NCBI GenBank assembly: GCA_016181325.1 | Contig: JACOZO010000117.1 | Span: forward strand, 1 to 7,089 | Source of the DNA: Candidatus Woesearchaeota archaeon | Lineage (GTDB): Archaea > Nanobdellota > Nanobdellia > Woesearchaeales > GW2011-AR4 | DNA length: 7,089 nt | Direction of reading: 5' to 3' | Shown here: one piece after another, positions 1 through 5,426 of the stretch | How positions within the stretch are numbered: position 1 is the first letter of the stretch | Layout of the letters: every line of letters starts with the position of its first letter | The notes under the pieces: generated by a model | Database searches by the model: none | What the model was told of the DNA's origin: nothing | The model's input: the letters and a program-made list of their open reading frames with translations, nothing else | Made by a program: the position numbers and the translations under genes

Positions 1-64
1 TCTTTGGGACGTTGCCCTTGGTCCTCACGACGGCCTGCTTTCCGTAAAAAGAGAATGATTCCAT
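1..64 (-). CDS. 5' end of an unidentified protein gene (partial)
   Basis: Only the first 21 codons lie inside the window; the gene runs off the left edge on the minus strand. Reading from the ATG at 64-62 gives MESFSFYGKQAVVRTKGNVP followed by a Lys, with no stop. Support for a real gene is the uninterrupted frame, base composition like the other genes here, and a TATA-like element at the right distance upstream (86-96). I do not recognise the family from this fragment and assign no function. It is divergent from the Rieske gene, with a 260-base intergenic region between them. Confidence 0.55.
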   Translation of the reverse strand, partial: MESFSFYGKQAVVRTKGNVPK

Positions 65-85
65 GCTGATTCAGGATTTATATTT

Positions 86-96
86 GCTTAAATATG
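86..96 (-). promoter_or_regulatory. TATA-like promoter element of the left-edge gene
   Basis: On the minus strand this reads CATATTTAAGC and lies about 22-32 bases before the ATG at 64. That spacing fits an archaeal leaderless or very short-leader promoter. A second AT-rich word (76-87) sits closer to the ATG and could be the box instead. Confidence 0.4.
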
Positions 97-178
97 TTGC
101 GGTGAATGCAGTCGAAAAGAAATAAATTGCCATATTTCTCTGGAATTTGAATTTAAATTTTATTCCTTATGGGTCTAG

Positions 179-198
179 GCCGCCTCATTACAGGCGGC
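179..198. repeat. GC-rich hairpin 1 of an intergenic cluster
   Basis: Perfect 7-base inverted repeat GCCGCCT / AGGCGGC with the 6-base loop CATTAC. It stands out in an AT-rich intergenic region and is followed on the plus strand by an AT-rich stretch (ATTTATTTTA). It shares the CCGCC/GGCGG core with hairpin 2, so arms of the two could also pair with each other. Confidence 0.75.
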
Positions 199-223
199 AT
201 TTATTTTACTAAAGTGTGTTGAC

Positions 224-240
224 CCGCCACAATATGGCGG
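224..240. repeat. GC-rich hairpin 2 of the cluster
   Basis: Perfect 6-base inverted repeat CCGCCA / TGGCGG around the 5-base loop CAATA. Same core as hairpin 1, with different loop and flanks, so the two look like related palindromes rather than chance pairing. Confidence 0.75.
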
Positions 241-245
241 TTGTG

Positions 246-269
246 CCCATTTTCTGCCAATGGGTTTTT
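246..269 (+). terminator. Hairpin 3 followed by a T5 run
   Basis: Six-base inverted repeat CCCATT / AATGGG with a 7-base loop (252-258), followed directly by TTTTT (265-269). This is terminator-like on the plus strand, yet no plus-strand protein gene lies upstream in the window. It may end a short RNA containing hairpins 1 and 2, or be a chance structure. Archaeal termination mostly depends on the T run itself. Confidence 0.4.
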
Positions 270-293
270 CAGATGCCCCCAATTTCCATAAAA

Positions 294-303
294 TTTATAT
301 AAA
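294..303 (+). promoter_or_regulatory. TATA box of the Rieske gene
   Basis: TTTATATAAA, close to the archaeal TATA consensus, centred about 27 bases before the ATG at 325. Transcription would start at or next to the start codon, and there is no Shine-Dalgarno-like sequence before the ATG, so the mRNA is probably leaderless. Confidence 0.75.
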
Positions 304-324
304 TGCTAAAAATGCAGTTATCAT

Positions 325-642
325 ATGCCAGAATTCCAGAAAGTAACGAGCATCGATCAGCTGCAGCCGGGGCAGATGAAGCAGGTGGAAGTCAACGGCC
401 AGGATGTATGCATTGCCAATGTTGACGGGGAAATCTGCGCAATATCCAATGTGTGCGCCCATCACGGAGGGCCATTGGCAGAAGGGACACTGGACGGGGA
501 CATTGTGACGTGCCCGTGGCACGGCTGGAAGTACAGCGTGAAGACAGGCGTTTCTGTTGTCGCCAAGACAGTAAAAGTTGATTCTTTTGAAGTGAAGGTA
601 GAAGGTAATGATGTCTTGGTCTCAAAAGAGCCGAAAGCCTAA
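325..642 (+). CDS. Rieske-type [2Fe-2S] ferredoxin
   Basis: Small soluble Rieske electron carrier of 105 residues. Both cluster-binding motifs are visible: C44-A-H46-H-G-G and C63-P-W-H66-G-W, giving the two Cys and two His ligands of a [2Fe-2S] cluster. There is no signal peptide or membrane anchor, and no disulfide Cys pair of the bc1/b6f type, so it resembles the cytoplasmic NirD/BphF-like class that hands electrons to an oxygenase or reductase. No partner enzyme is encoded nearby, so the electron acceptor is unknown. The ATG at 325 is chosen because the TATA box at 294-303 is at leaderless distance. The stop codon overlaps the stop of the convergent kinase gene (shared bases CTAA, 639-642). 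The family call is very safe; the partner cannot be inferred. Confidence 0.95.
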   Translation: MPEFQKVTSIDQLQPGQMKQVEVNGQDVCIANVDGEICAISNVCAHHGGPLAEGTLDGDIVTCPWHGWKYSVKTGVSVVAKTVKVDSFEVKVEGNDVLVSKEPKA

Positions 643-1625
643 TCGTGCTTTTTCCTGTGCACCCTTATTTTCAGCTTTTTGATCGACTTTGTTGCTTCCC
701 TGAGCGTCAATAAGATGTTCTTTGCGCCGTGATGCGTGACTACTGAAATGGAATTTGCTATCCCCAATTTCATGGCGAATTCAACATCATCCTTCTTTAT
801 GATGCCGGAAAGGAACGATGAAGCAAAGGCATCGCCCGCCCCTGTGGTGTCCACAACCTTGGCAGCAGGCGGTTTTGCCCAGTAGATGAATCTGCCATCC
901 ATTGCGTAAATCTCGTTCCTGCCGTCTGTTATGACCGCTATTTTCGGCCCAAGCGCCCTCAGCTTGAAAAGAAGGCCCTCAATCGGCTCTTTTCCGACAA
1001 GCAGTCCTGCTTCCTCCTTGTTCAGGACAAGGATTTCCGTACTGCTTAATATATGCTTCAGATGCAGCCTGCCTTTTTCCGCAAGATATGAGCTTGGGTT
1101 GAACAGGATTTTGATTTTATGCTCCTCTGCAAATCCCGCCAGCTTCTCCAGTGTATTGAAAGAGTCGCCCATCATTGAGCAGAAATAAAACCATTTTGTC
1201 TTCAGCTTCTTTAGTGGGATTTCCCTGTATTGCAGCTGGTCATTTATGCCTTTGTAGGTAAGGATAGTCCTGTCATGCTCAAGATTGTCGAGAATCATTG
1301 AGTAGCCTGCGTTTCCGCTTCCGTGCGCGCAGAGCAGGGCAACTTTTTCTTTGACAAGCTCTTTATGTATGAAGTCGGAATTAGTGCCCTTGCCCAGCTT
1401 TCCTATGAAAGCTGCCCTGTGGCCGAGCCTTGACAACGCCACGGCAGTATTCGTGCCGCCCCCTCCAGTAGTGAAGTCCAGCTCCTCAATCAGAATCTTT
1501 GAGCCGCTCGGGAATGCCAGCAAATCAGTCTCGCCTTTCGGGTCAATTATTTTTATCAGCTCGGAGAACTTCGTCCTTGCAAACACATCAACAGTTGCGC
1601 TGCCGACAGTTATGACATCGTACAT
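639..1625 (-). CDS. PfkB/ribokinase-family carbohydrate or nucleoside kinase
   Basis: ATP-dependent kinase of the ribokinase fold, 328 residues, a normal length for the family. Visible hallmarks: N-terminal strand with the substrate Asp (G8-S-A-T-V-D13), the glycine-rich GGGGTNTA segment (54-61) of PfkB signature 1, the N202-K-E-E205 motif linked to Mg/phosphate binding, and signature 2 DTTGAGDAF (259-267) with catalytic base D265 and the anion hole GAG. The substrate cannot be read from sequence: ribose, adenosine/other nucleosides and fructose phosphates are all family possibilities. A nucleoside-salvage role would fit a small-genome archaeon but is inference only. The C-terminus is strongly basic (KKLKIRVHRKKHD). 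The gene has its own TATA box in the gap before it and ends inside the Rieske stop codon. Confidence 0.93.
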   Translation of the reverse strand: MYDVITVGSATVDVFARTKFSELIKIIDPKGETDLLAFPSGSKILIEELDFTTGGGGTNTAVALSRLGHRAAFIGKLGKGTNSDFIHKELVKEKVALLCAHGSGNAGYSMILDNLEHDRTILTYKGINDQLQYREIPLKKLKTKWFYFCSMMGDSFNTLEKLAGFAEEHKIKILFNPSSYLAEKGRLHLKHILSSTEILVLNKEEAGLLVGKEPIEGLLFKLRALGPKIAVITDGRNEIYAMDGRFIYWAKPPAAKVVDTTGAGDAFASSFLSGIIKKDDVEFAMKLGIANSISVVTHHGAKNILLTLREATKSIKKLKIRVHRKKHD

Positions 1626-1647
1626 GGGCTAATTCCTGGAATCGGGG

Positions 1648-1655
1648 TTTATATA
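1648..1655 (-). promoter_or_regulatory. TATA box of the PfkB kinase gene
   Basis: On the minus strand TATATAAA, about 23-30 bases before the ATG at 1625, with no Shine-Dalgarno motif before the ATG: a leaderless promoter. It lies just past the stop codon of the upstream gene (1661-1663), so the kinase can be transcribed on its own. Confidence 0.7.
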
Positions 1656-1660
1656 GTTTG

Positions 1661-2161
1661 TTATTCAATTTTTTGAAGATGGTCTAAAAATTCTTGGTCC
1701 AAGCCAGCTTCCAACCCATCCATTGTAAGGAGTTCTGTTGCAAGCATGCATAAGGCTATCTTGAATTCCATTGACTCAACTTGACCATATATCGGACCAC
1801 CATATCTTACAATGTGCTCTAAGGTTATCCAGTGGGTGAACATACTTTTTAAAGTCGGAAGATAAATTTTATCTGATAAATATGGATTCACATCTTCTGA
1901 TGGGTAATTATGTCTCGCAATGGCTGACGCAACTATAGCAAATCTCTGCAAATATTTTTGAAATTCATCAGAGTTATAACGTTCAGAAAAATGTTTAAAG
2001 GCTTCCAAAACAGGCTTAGGTCCATTTATGTCCAGTCGATCATATGCTTCAAGCACATCACCTATACATCCCCTCACTTCGTAGGGTAATCCCATAATCT
2101 CAAGTTTGTAAGAATATATGTTAAATGTTTCTACTTTTCCCCTTAAAGCAACAACGACCAT
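1661..2161 (-). CDS. Hypothetical protein, probably alpha-helical, family not recognised
   Basis: A 166-residue protein starting MVVVALRGKV. I recognise no family. It is rich in predicted helix with scattered aromatics, has no signal peptide, no convincing membrane segment, no Cys pairs for zinc and no evident catalytic motif. The open frame extends 5 codons upstream to a TTG at 2176. I prefer the ATG at 2161 because a TATA-like word (2187-2195) lies 26-34 bases before it, right for a leaderless start and too close for the TTG. Wording is AT-richer, with less use of GC-ending codons than the kinase and protease genes beside it, which could mean a transferred or fast-evolving gene. It sits between tRNA-His and the kinase, all on the minus strand, with separate promoters. 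It is probably a real protein, given its uninterrupted length and fitting promoter. Confidence 0.72.
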   Translation of the reverse strand: MVVVALRGKVETFNIYSYKLEIMGLPYEVRGCIGDVLEAYDRLDINGPKPVLEAFKHFSERYNSDEFQKYLQRFAIVASAIARHNYPSEDVNPYLSDKIYLPTLKSMFTHWITLEHIVRYGGPIYGQVESMEFKIALCMLATELLTMDGLEAGLDQEFLDHLQKIE

Positions 2162-2169
2162 ATAAAATT

Positions 2170-2185
2170 CTCGCAATGTGGCGAG
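2170..2185. promoter_or_regulatory. Inverted repeat between TATA-like box and start of the hypothetical gene
   Basis: CTCGC-AATGTG-GCGAG: a perfect 5-base inverted repeat with a 6-base spacer, just downstream of the TATA-like word and 9 bases before the ATG at 2161. The position fits an operator for a dimeric repressor. If the RNA starts further upstream it would form a small hairpin. Confidence 0.4.
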
Positions 2186-2186
2186 A

Positions 2187-2195
2187 CAAATTTAG
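2187..2195 (-). promoter_or_regulatory. TATA-like box of the hypothetical gene
   Basis: Minus-strand CTAAATTTG, 26-34 bases before the ATG at 2161. It is a weak match to the archaeal consensus, but it is the only AT-rich box at leaderless distance. Confidence 0.4.
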
Positions 2196-2266
2196 TTGCC
2201 TTAAGGGGGCACTTAAACTTTAGAAGGGAATCACGGAAAGAATTTTTATTTTTTAATGCTATTCAC

Positions 2267-2271
2267 AAAAA
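2267..2271 (-). terminator. Oligo-T terminator of tRNA-His
   Basis: A run of five T on the minus strand begins two bases after the discriminator base of the tRNA, matching the T-run termination usual for archaeal tRNA genes. CCA is not encoded. Confidence 0.6.
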
Positions 2272-2272
2272 G

Positions 2273-2363
2273 GGCGGTAAGCGGGAATCGAACCCGCTCC
2301 ACAGGTGCTCCATGCAGATTACTGCTCCACAGACCTGAATTCTGCCATTAAACTATTACCGCC
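2273..2363 (-). tRNA. tRNA-His (anticodon GTG) with a 19-base intron and encoded G-1
   Basis: The minus strand folds as a full cloverleaf: acceptor GCGGTAA/TTACCGC, U8-A9, D stem GTTT/GAAT with a short loop, anticodon stem CAGGT/ACCTG, a 4-base variable region, and T arm GCGGG-TTCGATT-CCCGC. After removing the intron the anticodon loop is CTGTGGC, that is C32-U33-GUG-G37-C38. The identity is confirmed independently by the extra G before position 1 (base 2363) facing discriminator C73 (base 2273), the G-1:C73 pair special to tRNA-His; here G-1 is templated. CCA is not encoded. The mature length is 72 bases counting G-1. The probable promoter is the TATA at 2397-2406, giving a leader of about a dozen bases for RNase P to remove. 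Confidence 0.95.
2308..2326 (-). other. tRNA-His intron (canonical position 37/38) in a bulge-helix-bulge
   Basis: The 19-base intron reads AGCAGTAATCTGCATGGAG on the tRNA strand. It forms a textbook motif: 3-base bulge GGA, 4-pair helix CUGU/AUGG (two wobble pairs), 3-base bulge AGC, and an intron stem GCAG/CTGC with loop TAAT. Cleavage two bases into each bulge removes exactly 19 bases and leaves a 7-base anticodon loop. The archaeal tRNA splicing endonuclease is the expected enzyme. Confidence 0.92.
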
Positions 2364-2396
2364 ATCAAAACACAATACCAAGAGGCATCCCAGTGA

Positions 2397-2406
2397 CTTA
2401 TAAAAC
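2397..2406. promoter_or_regulatory. TATA box between tRNA-His and the SprT-like gene
   Basis: CTTATAAAAC on the plus strand, GTTTTATAAG on the minus. On the minus strand it is 34-43 bases before G-1 of tRNA-His, which suits a tRNA promoter with a short leader. On the plus strand it is only 10 bases from the ATG at 2416, too close for that start to be leaderless from this box, and 55 bases from the next in-frame ATG (2461). Confidence 0.55.
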
Positions 2407-2415
2407 TTTCTGGCA

Positions 2416-3159
2416 ATGGGATTAGAAACCATTTTAAACAAAATTAAAACAAATCCGGGCATGGGCATCGCTGAAGAGGCATTCCGGCAGCTTTATCCGG
2501 AAAAGGAAAACGGCAAGAACTTCATTCTAAAGTACACTGCCAGATTCAAGCCCTATAATGCAAACGTCAGGTACAGGGGAAACGCGTACACTTTCAATCT
2601 CAGCAAGAGCTGGAGGAAGGTCAGCAATGAGATACAGATCGGGCTGCTGCAGGAGCTGATGGCAAAGATTTTCAGGGACAAAAGAAAGACTGTGAACATG
2701 GAGCTCTATAATATGTTCATCAAGAACCTGCACATATCAGCTCCAAAGACTGAAACGCATCCTTTGCTCGAGGATTCTTTCAACAGGAACAATGAGAAGT
2801 TCTTCAATGGATTCATGGAAAGGCCCAACCTTGTCTGGGGCAGCTTCTCAACAAGAAAGCTGGGCTGCTACGAATATGCTTCTGACACGATAACGATAAG
2901 CCAGATATTCAGGCATGCCGATCCTGTATTGATGGATTATGTCATGTACCACGAGATGCTGCACAAGAAATACAAGTTTAATTCAAAGAACGGGAGAAAT
3001 CATCACCATACTAGGCACTTCAAGGAGATGGAGATGGCGTTTCCTGACAGCAAAAAGCTTGAGGAGGATCTGGGCAGGCTGGCTTCGAGACATTATTTGC
3101 AGGATAGCAGAAGAAATCCCATCAATAACTTAATGTCAGTCGTGAGAAGGTTTGTTTAA
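2416..3159 (+). CDS. SprT-like zinc metalloprotease with an extra N-terminal domain
   Basis: A 247-residue protein. The C-terminal half is a SprT-like metallopeptidase: a WGSF strand (about 141-144), then H179-E-M-L-H183 with zinc-binding His and catalytic Glu, then H198-T-R-H-F in the place of the third ligand motif HGxxF. SprT/SPRTN relatives cut proteins crosslinked to DNA or have less defined roles; activity is likely, substrate unknown. The usual C-terminal zinc ribbon of bacterial SprT is missing. The first 110 residues form a separate basic region (for example FNLSKSWRKVSNEI near 60-73) with no motif I can name; it might bind nucleic acid or a partner. The start is uncertain: ATG 2416 gives the longest frame, ATG 2461 (residue 16) fits the TATA at 2397-2406 better, and neither has a ribosome-binding site. 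It is monocistronic, followed by the aIF5A promoter. Confidence 0.88.
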   Translation: MGLETILNKIKTNPGMGIAEEAFRQLYPEKENGKNFILKYTARFKPYNANVRYRGNAYTFNLSKSWRKVSNEIQIGLLQELMAKIFRDKRKTVNMELYNMFIKNLHISAPKTETHPLLEDSFNRNNEKFFNGFMERPNLVWGSFSTRKLGCYEYASDTITISQIFRHADPVLMDYVMYHEMLHKKYKFNSKNGRNHHHTRHFKEMEMAFPDSKKLEEDLGRLASRHYLQDSRRNPINNLMSVVRRFV

Positions 3160-3177
3160 TTTCCAAATATCAAAACG

Positions 3178-3187
3178 TTTATATACA
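3178..3187 (+). promoter_or_regulatory. TATA box of the aIF5A-L40e-M50 operon
   Basis: TTTATATACA, 47-56 bases before the ATG at 3234. The expected RNA start is near 3208, giving a leader of about 25 bases that contains a ribosome-binding site. Unlike the leaderless genes nearby, this operon has a real leader. Confidence 0.75.
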
Positions 3188-3224
3188 AATTGCTTTCCCG
3201 TTATGTGAATTTCTTGGCAAAAAA

Positions 3225-3230
3225 GGTGAT
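3225..3230 (+). promoter_or_regulatory. Ribosome-binding site deciding the aIF5A start
   Basis: GGTGAT matches the archaeal 16S rRNA 3' end complement over six bases and lies three bases before ATG 3234. A TTG directly in front (3231) is in frame, but the ATG is the natural start. Confidence 0.65.
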
Positions 3231-3233
3231 TTG

Positions 3234-3632
3234 ATGGCGATAAAAGTGGTTGGCGCCGGCGGCGTGCAGAAAGGCAGCTTTATCATTATGGAAGGGGTTG
3301 CCTCCAAGGTTGTCGATACCGTGACTTCAAAGACAGGCAAGCACGGCCATGCAAAGATAAGGATTACCGCAATCGGCCTTGTTGATGACAAGAAAAGGGT
3401 CATTGTGCTGCCTGCCCATGACAATGTCGAGGTCCCGATAATCGAGAAAAAGACGGCGCAGGTGCTGTCCATACACGGAGACATGGCCAATGTCATGGAT
3501 GCGGAGACATACGAGACATTTGACATAAAGATTGCAGACGAGCTCAAGGGCCAGGTAACAGAAGGAATGCAGGTACTGTACTGGATAATAATGAATGAAA
3601 AGGTAATGAAGCAGATAAAAGGCGGAGAATAA
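3234..3632 (+). CDS. eif5A: Translation initiation factor aIF5A
   Basis: Archaeal homologue of eIF5A / bacterial EF-P, 132 residues. It binds the ribosome next to the P site and relieves stalling during elongation and termination. The N-terminal SH3-like domain (about 1-70) carries the hypusination loop SKTGKHGHAK (32-41), in which K36 is the residue expected to be modified to deoxyhypusine or hypusine; the loop matches the eukaryotic one perfectly. The C-terminal OB-like domain follows (about 71-132). No deoxyhypusine synthase gene is in the window. It is the first gene of a compact operon: L40e begins one base after its stop codon, and the L40e ribosome-binding site GGAG (3624-3627) lies inside its last codons. 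Confidence 0.97.
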   Translation: MAIKVVGAGGVQKGSFIIMEGVASKVVDTVTSKTGKHGHAKIRITAIGLVDDKKRVIVLPAHDNVEVPIIEKKTAQVLSIHGDMANVMDAETYETFDIKIADELKGQVTEGMQVLYWIIMNEKVMKQIKGGE

Positions 3633-3633
3633 G

Positions 3634-3795
3634 ATGGTAAAATTCGCAGAAGCGGAAGCGAGAAGGTTCAGGAGCATATTCGTCTGCAGGAGATGCAAGA
3701 CCAAGATGCGGGCACCCAACATCAAGATCATCCAGCATAAGATAAAGTGCAGGAGATGCAGCGGAAAGGTATTCCGGGCCGTCAAGAAAAAGTAA
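3634..3795 (+). CDS. rpl40e: 50S ribosomal protein L40e
   Basis: A 53-residue zinc ribosomal protein, too short for many gene callers. It starts MVKFAEAEARRF, the typical opening of archaeal L40e, and has four zinc ligands in two CxxC knuckles: C18-R-R-C21 and C39-R-R-C42, in a very basic chain ending AVKKK. As in archaea generally there is no ubiquitin fused to it, unlike the eukaryotic form. Start ATG 3634 has GGAG six bases upstream. It lies one base after the aIF5A stop and one base before the protease start, so all three genes must be co-transcribed. The knuckle spacing (17 residues between pairs) is longer than in many archaeal L40e proteins, but the family call is firm. Confidence 0.93.
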   Translation: MVKFAEAEARRFRSIFVCRRCKTKMRAPNIKIIQHKIKCRRCSGKVFRAVKKK

Positions 3796-3796
3796 A

Positions 3797-5029
3797 ATGA
3801 TTTTTGGTGATATAGAAACAATCGCGTCCATTGTCTTTATATTGTTACTTACGCTCTTTATCTTTCTGAAAAGAAAACAGATGCAGACGCAGAAATTGCT
3901 TTTTCCCCTGCTTTACTTCTCCATATACAGGACAAAGCTGGGGCTCAGGTTCATGGACAGCTTTGCCGGCAGGTTCAGGAGATTGCTGATATTTGCCGGA
4001 TACTTCGGCATAATTCTGGGTTTTTTAGGCATGATGCTCATTTCCTATTTTCTGGTCAACAGCCTTGTTCCGCTGTTTACAGACCCTGATGCAAAGGCGT
4101 CAATAACGCCGGTGCTGCCCTTCAAGGCAAGAGGCATCTTCTTCGTGCCTTTCTTCTACTGGATAATCTCAATCTTTGTCATTGCCCTTGTCCATGAGAT
4201 GGCGCATGGGATAATTGCAAGGGCCTATGACCTGAAAGTTAAATCGAGCGGATTTGCTTTTCTCGGAGTCCTGTTGCCCGTGGTTCCTGCCGCTTTTGTG
4301 GAGCCTGATGAGAAAAAGATGAGGAAAAGGCCGTGGAAAGAGCAGGTGAGCATCTTCGCAGCAGGGCCGTTCTCAAATTTCATTTTCGGGTTTCTGTTCA
4401 TTGCCCTAGCCTATTTTTTCCTTAGTCCAGTTGCAGGTGGAATAATGGAGCCTGACGGCATAAAAGTTACAGGCTATGTGGATCCCGGCAAGGAGCTTCC
4501 TGCTGAAAAGGCAGGGCTGGAAGGCCAGACTATCACAGTTGTTGACAATAATGAAGTAAAGACAATAGATGATCTTGCGGAAAAGCTCGGCTCAAAAAGG
4601 CCCGGGCAGGTTGCCACCATCAAGACGGATAAAGACACTTACCGCGTAAACCTGGCTAAAAATCCGGGCAATGAGTCCAAGGCGTATATCGGTGCTTACC
4701 TCGAGCAAAGCTCCAAAGTAAAAGAGAGTGTCAAGGCAAACTACGGCGAATCGCTGCCAAGAGCCATTGTGTGGATTGCCGGAAACCCTTATGCATCGGA
4801 GTACATAAGCGGCTCAGGGCTGATAGGGTTCCTGATACTGCTGAATTTTGGAGTCGGCCTGTTCAACCTTGTGCCCATAGGGCCATTGGACGGCGGCAGG
4901 ATGCTGCAGGCTGTCTTATTGCGCTTCTTCGAGAAAAAGAGGGCAAACAAGATATTCGGCGGCGTCGGACTGTTCTTTTTATCTGTAGTGATAGTGCACA
5001 TTGTTTTTGCCTTTATCAAGCCTGCTTAG
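3797..5029 (+). CDS. Site-2-type intramembrane zinc metalloprotease, M50 family, with PDZ domain
   Basis: Polytopic membrane protease of 410 residues, related to S2P/RseP, which cut transmembrane helices of regulatory proteins inside the membrane. Motifs in order: an N-terminal membrane helix (about 9-24), a second (about 63-88), H133-E-M-A-H137 with two zinc His and catalytic Glu in a helix (about 113-137), A189-G-P-x-x-N194 in the next helix, a soluble PDZ-like domain (about 220-300, with PAEKAGL at 235-241), and N357-L-V-P-I-G-P-L-D365-G-G-R, in which D365 is the third zinc ligand, then a final helix (about 388-407). All catalytic residues are present, so it should be active. The start ATG 3797 is one base past the L40e stop, implying coupled translation. 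Its physiological substrate is unknown; no membrane-anchored transcription factor is encoded here. Confidence 0.95.
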   Translation: MIFGDIETIASIVFILLLTLFIFLKRKQMQTQKLLFPLLYFSIYRTKLGLRFMDSFAGRFRRLLIFAGYFGIILGFLGMMLISYFLVNSLVPLFTDPDAKASITPVLPFKARGIFFVPFFYWIISIFVIALVHEMAHGIIARAYDLKVKSSGFAFLGVLLPVVPAAFVEPDEKKMRKRPWKEQVSIFAAGPFSNFIFGFLFIALAYFFLSPVAGGIMEPDGIKVTGYVDPGKELPAEKAGLEGQTITVVDNNEVKTIDDLAEKLGSKRPGQVATIKTDKDTYRVNLAKNPGNESKAYIGAYLEQSSKVKESVKANYGESLPRAIVWIAGNPYASEYISGSGLIGFLILLNFGVGLFNLVPIGPLDGGRMLQAVLLRFFEKKRANKIFGGVGLFFLSVVIVHIVFAFIKPA

Positions 5030-5059
5030 GTTGTCATAAAAAGATCGCCAAGGAAATTA

Positions 5060-5065
5060 TTTTTT
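5060..5065 (+). terminator. Oligo-T terminator of the aIF5A operon
   Basis: Run of six T in an AT-rich stretch 31 bases after the protease stop codon, with no stable hairpin. This is the usual archaeal form of intrinsic terminator. On the other strand the T run opposite A5070-A5074 could serve the convergent winged-helix gene. Confidence 0.5.
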
Positions 5066-5102
5066 ATCCAAAAATACTTAGAATGAAAGACTATTAACCA
5101 GC

Positions 5103-5426
5103 TTAAGACTTATTCTCCTTCTCCATATACTCCTTTACCCTTTCATTTCCTGTCGGCTTTGCGTTCTCGCCAAGCGCGTAATAAGTCTTTTCGACTTCTC
5201 CGCCCCAGCTGAACTCGCCTTTTTCTTTCTCCACGGAATCAATTTTCAATTCTCCCAATGCAACGCCTTTCTTGAGATGGTAATATATGCTTCTCAATGT
5301 CACTTTTGGGAATATCTTGATGTAGACCTTGTAGATGTCATAGCCGTATGCCTTCTTCAGGTAAAAGAGAATCTCGATCATGTTCTGCCTTATCTCTGAC
5401 TTTACCGGCCTTCCTCTTTTTGGCAT
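5103..5426 (-). CDS. PadR-like winged-helix transcription regulator with AT-hook-like N-terminus
   Basis: A 107-residue DNA-binding protein. The N-terminus KRGRPVK (3-9) contains the GRP core of an AT-hook, a minor-groove binder. Residues about 11-62 look like a PadR/MarR-type winged helix: helix 1 IRQNMIEILFYL, then GYDIY (28-32), then the recognition-helix region TLRSIYYHLKKG (43-54). The wing (about 59-86) ends KTYYALG, like the PadR wing strand. There is no long C-terminal dimerisation helix as in full PadR proteins, only a short charged tail. I recall similar proteins as common in DPANN archaea, but their targets are unknown. The ATG at 5426 fits a leaderless start from the TATA at 5451-5459, and a perfect palindrome (5422-5437) spans the start codon, suggesting self-repression. 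It converges with the protease operon. Confidence 0.82.
   Translation of the reverse strand: MPKRGRPVKSEIRQNMIEILFYLKKAYGYDIYKVYIKIFPKVTLRSIYYHLKKGVALGELKIDSVEKEKGEFSWGGEVEKTYYALGENAKPTGNERVKEYMEKENKS

Noticed and set aside
169..222. A 17-codon frame MGLGRLITGGIYFTKVC on the plus strand
   Set aside because: It has no ribosome-binding site, runs through hairpin 1, and its only AT-rich box is too close. It is too short to support as a gene.
931..1632. Plus-strand open frames opposite the PfkB kinase
   Set aside because: The minus-strand frame carries the full PfkB motifs; the opposite frames are serine-rich shadows.
2162..2176. TTG start for the hypothetical protein at 2176
   Set aside because: It adds only five codons and would sit inside the inverted repeat; the ATG at 2161 has a TATA-like box at leaderless distance.
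3327..3831. Long minus-strand open frames opposite aIF5A, L40e and the protease start
   Set aside because: They are mirror frames of clearly recognised plus-strand genes, with hydrophobic low-complexity translations and no promoter.
4771..5097. Frames overlapping the end of the M50 protease on either strand
   Set aside because: The protease frame contains the essential NxxPxxxxDG motif there, so the other frames are by-products.
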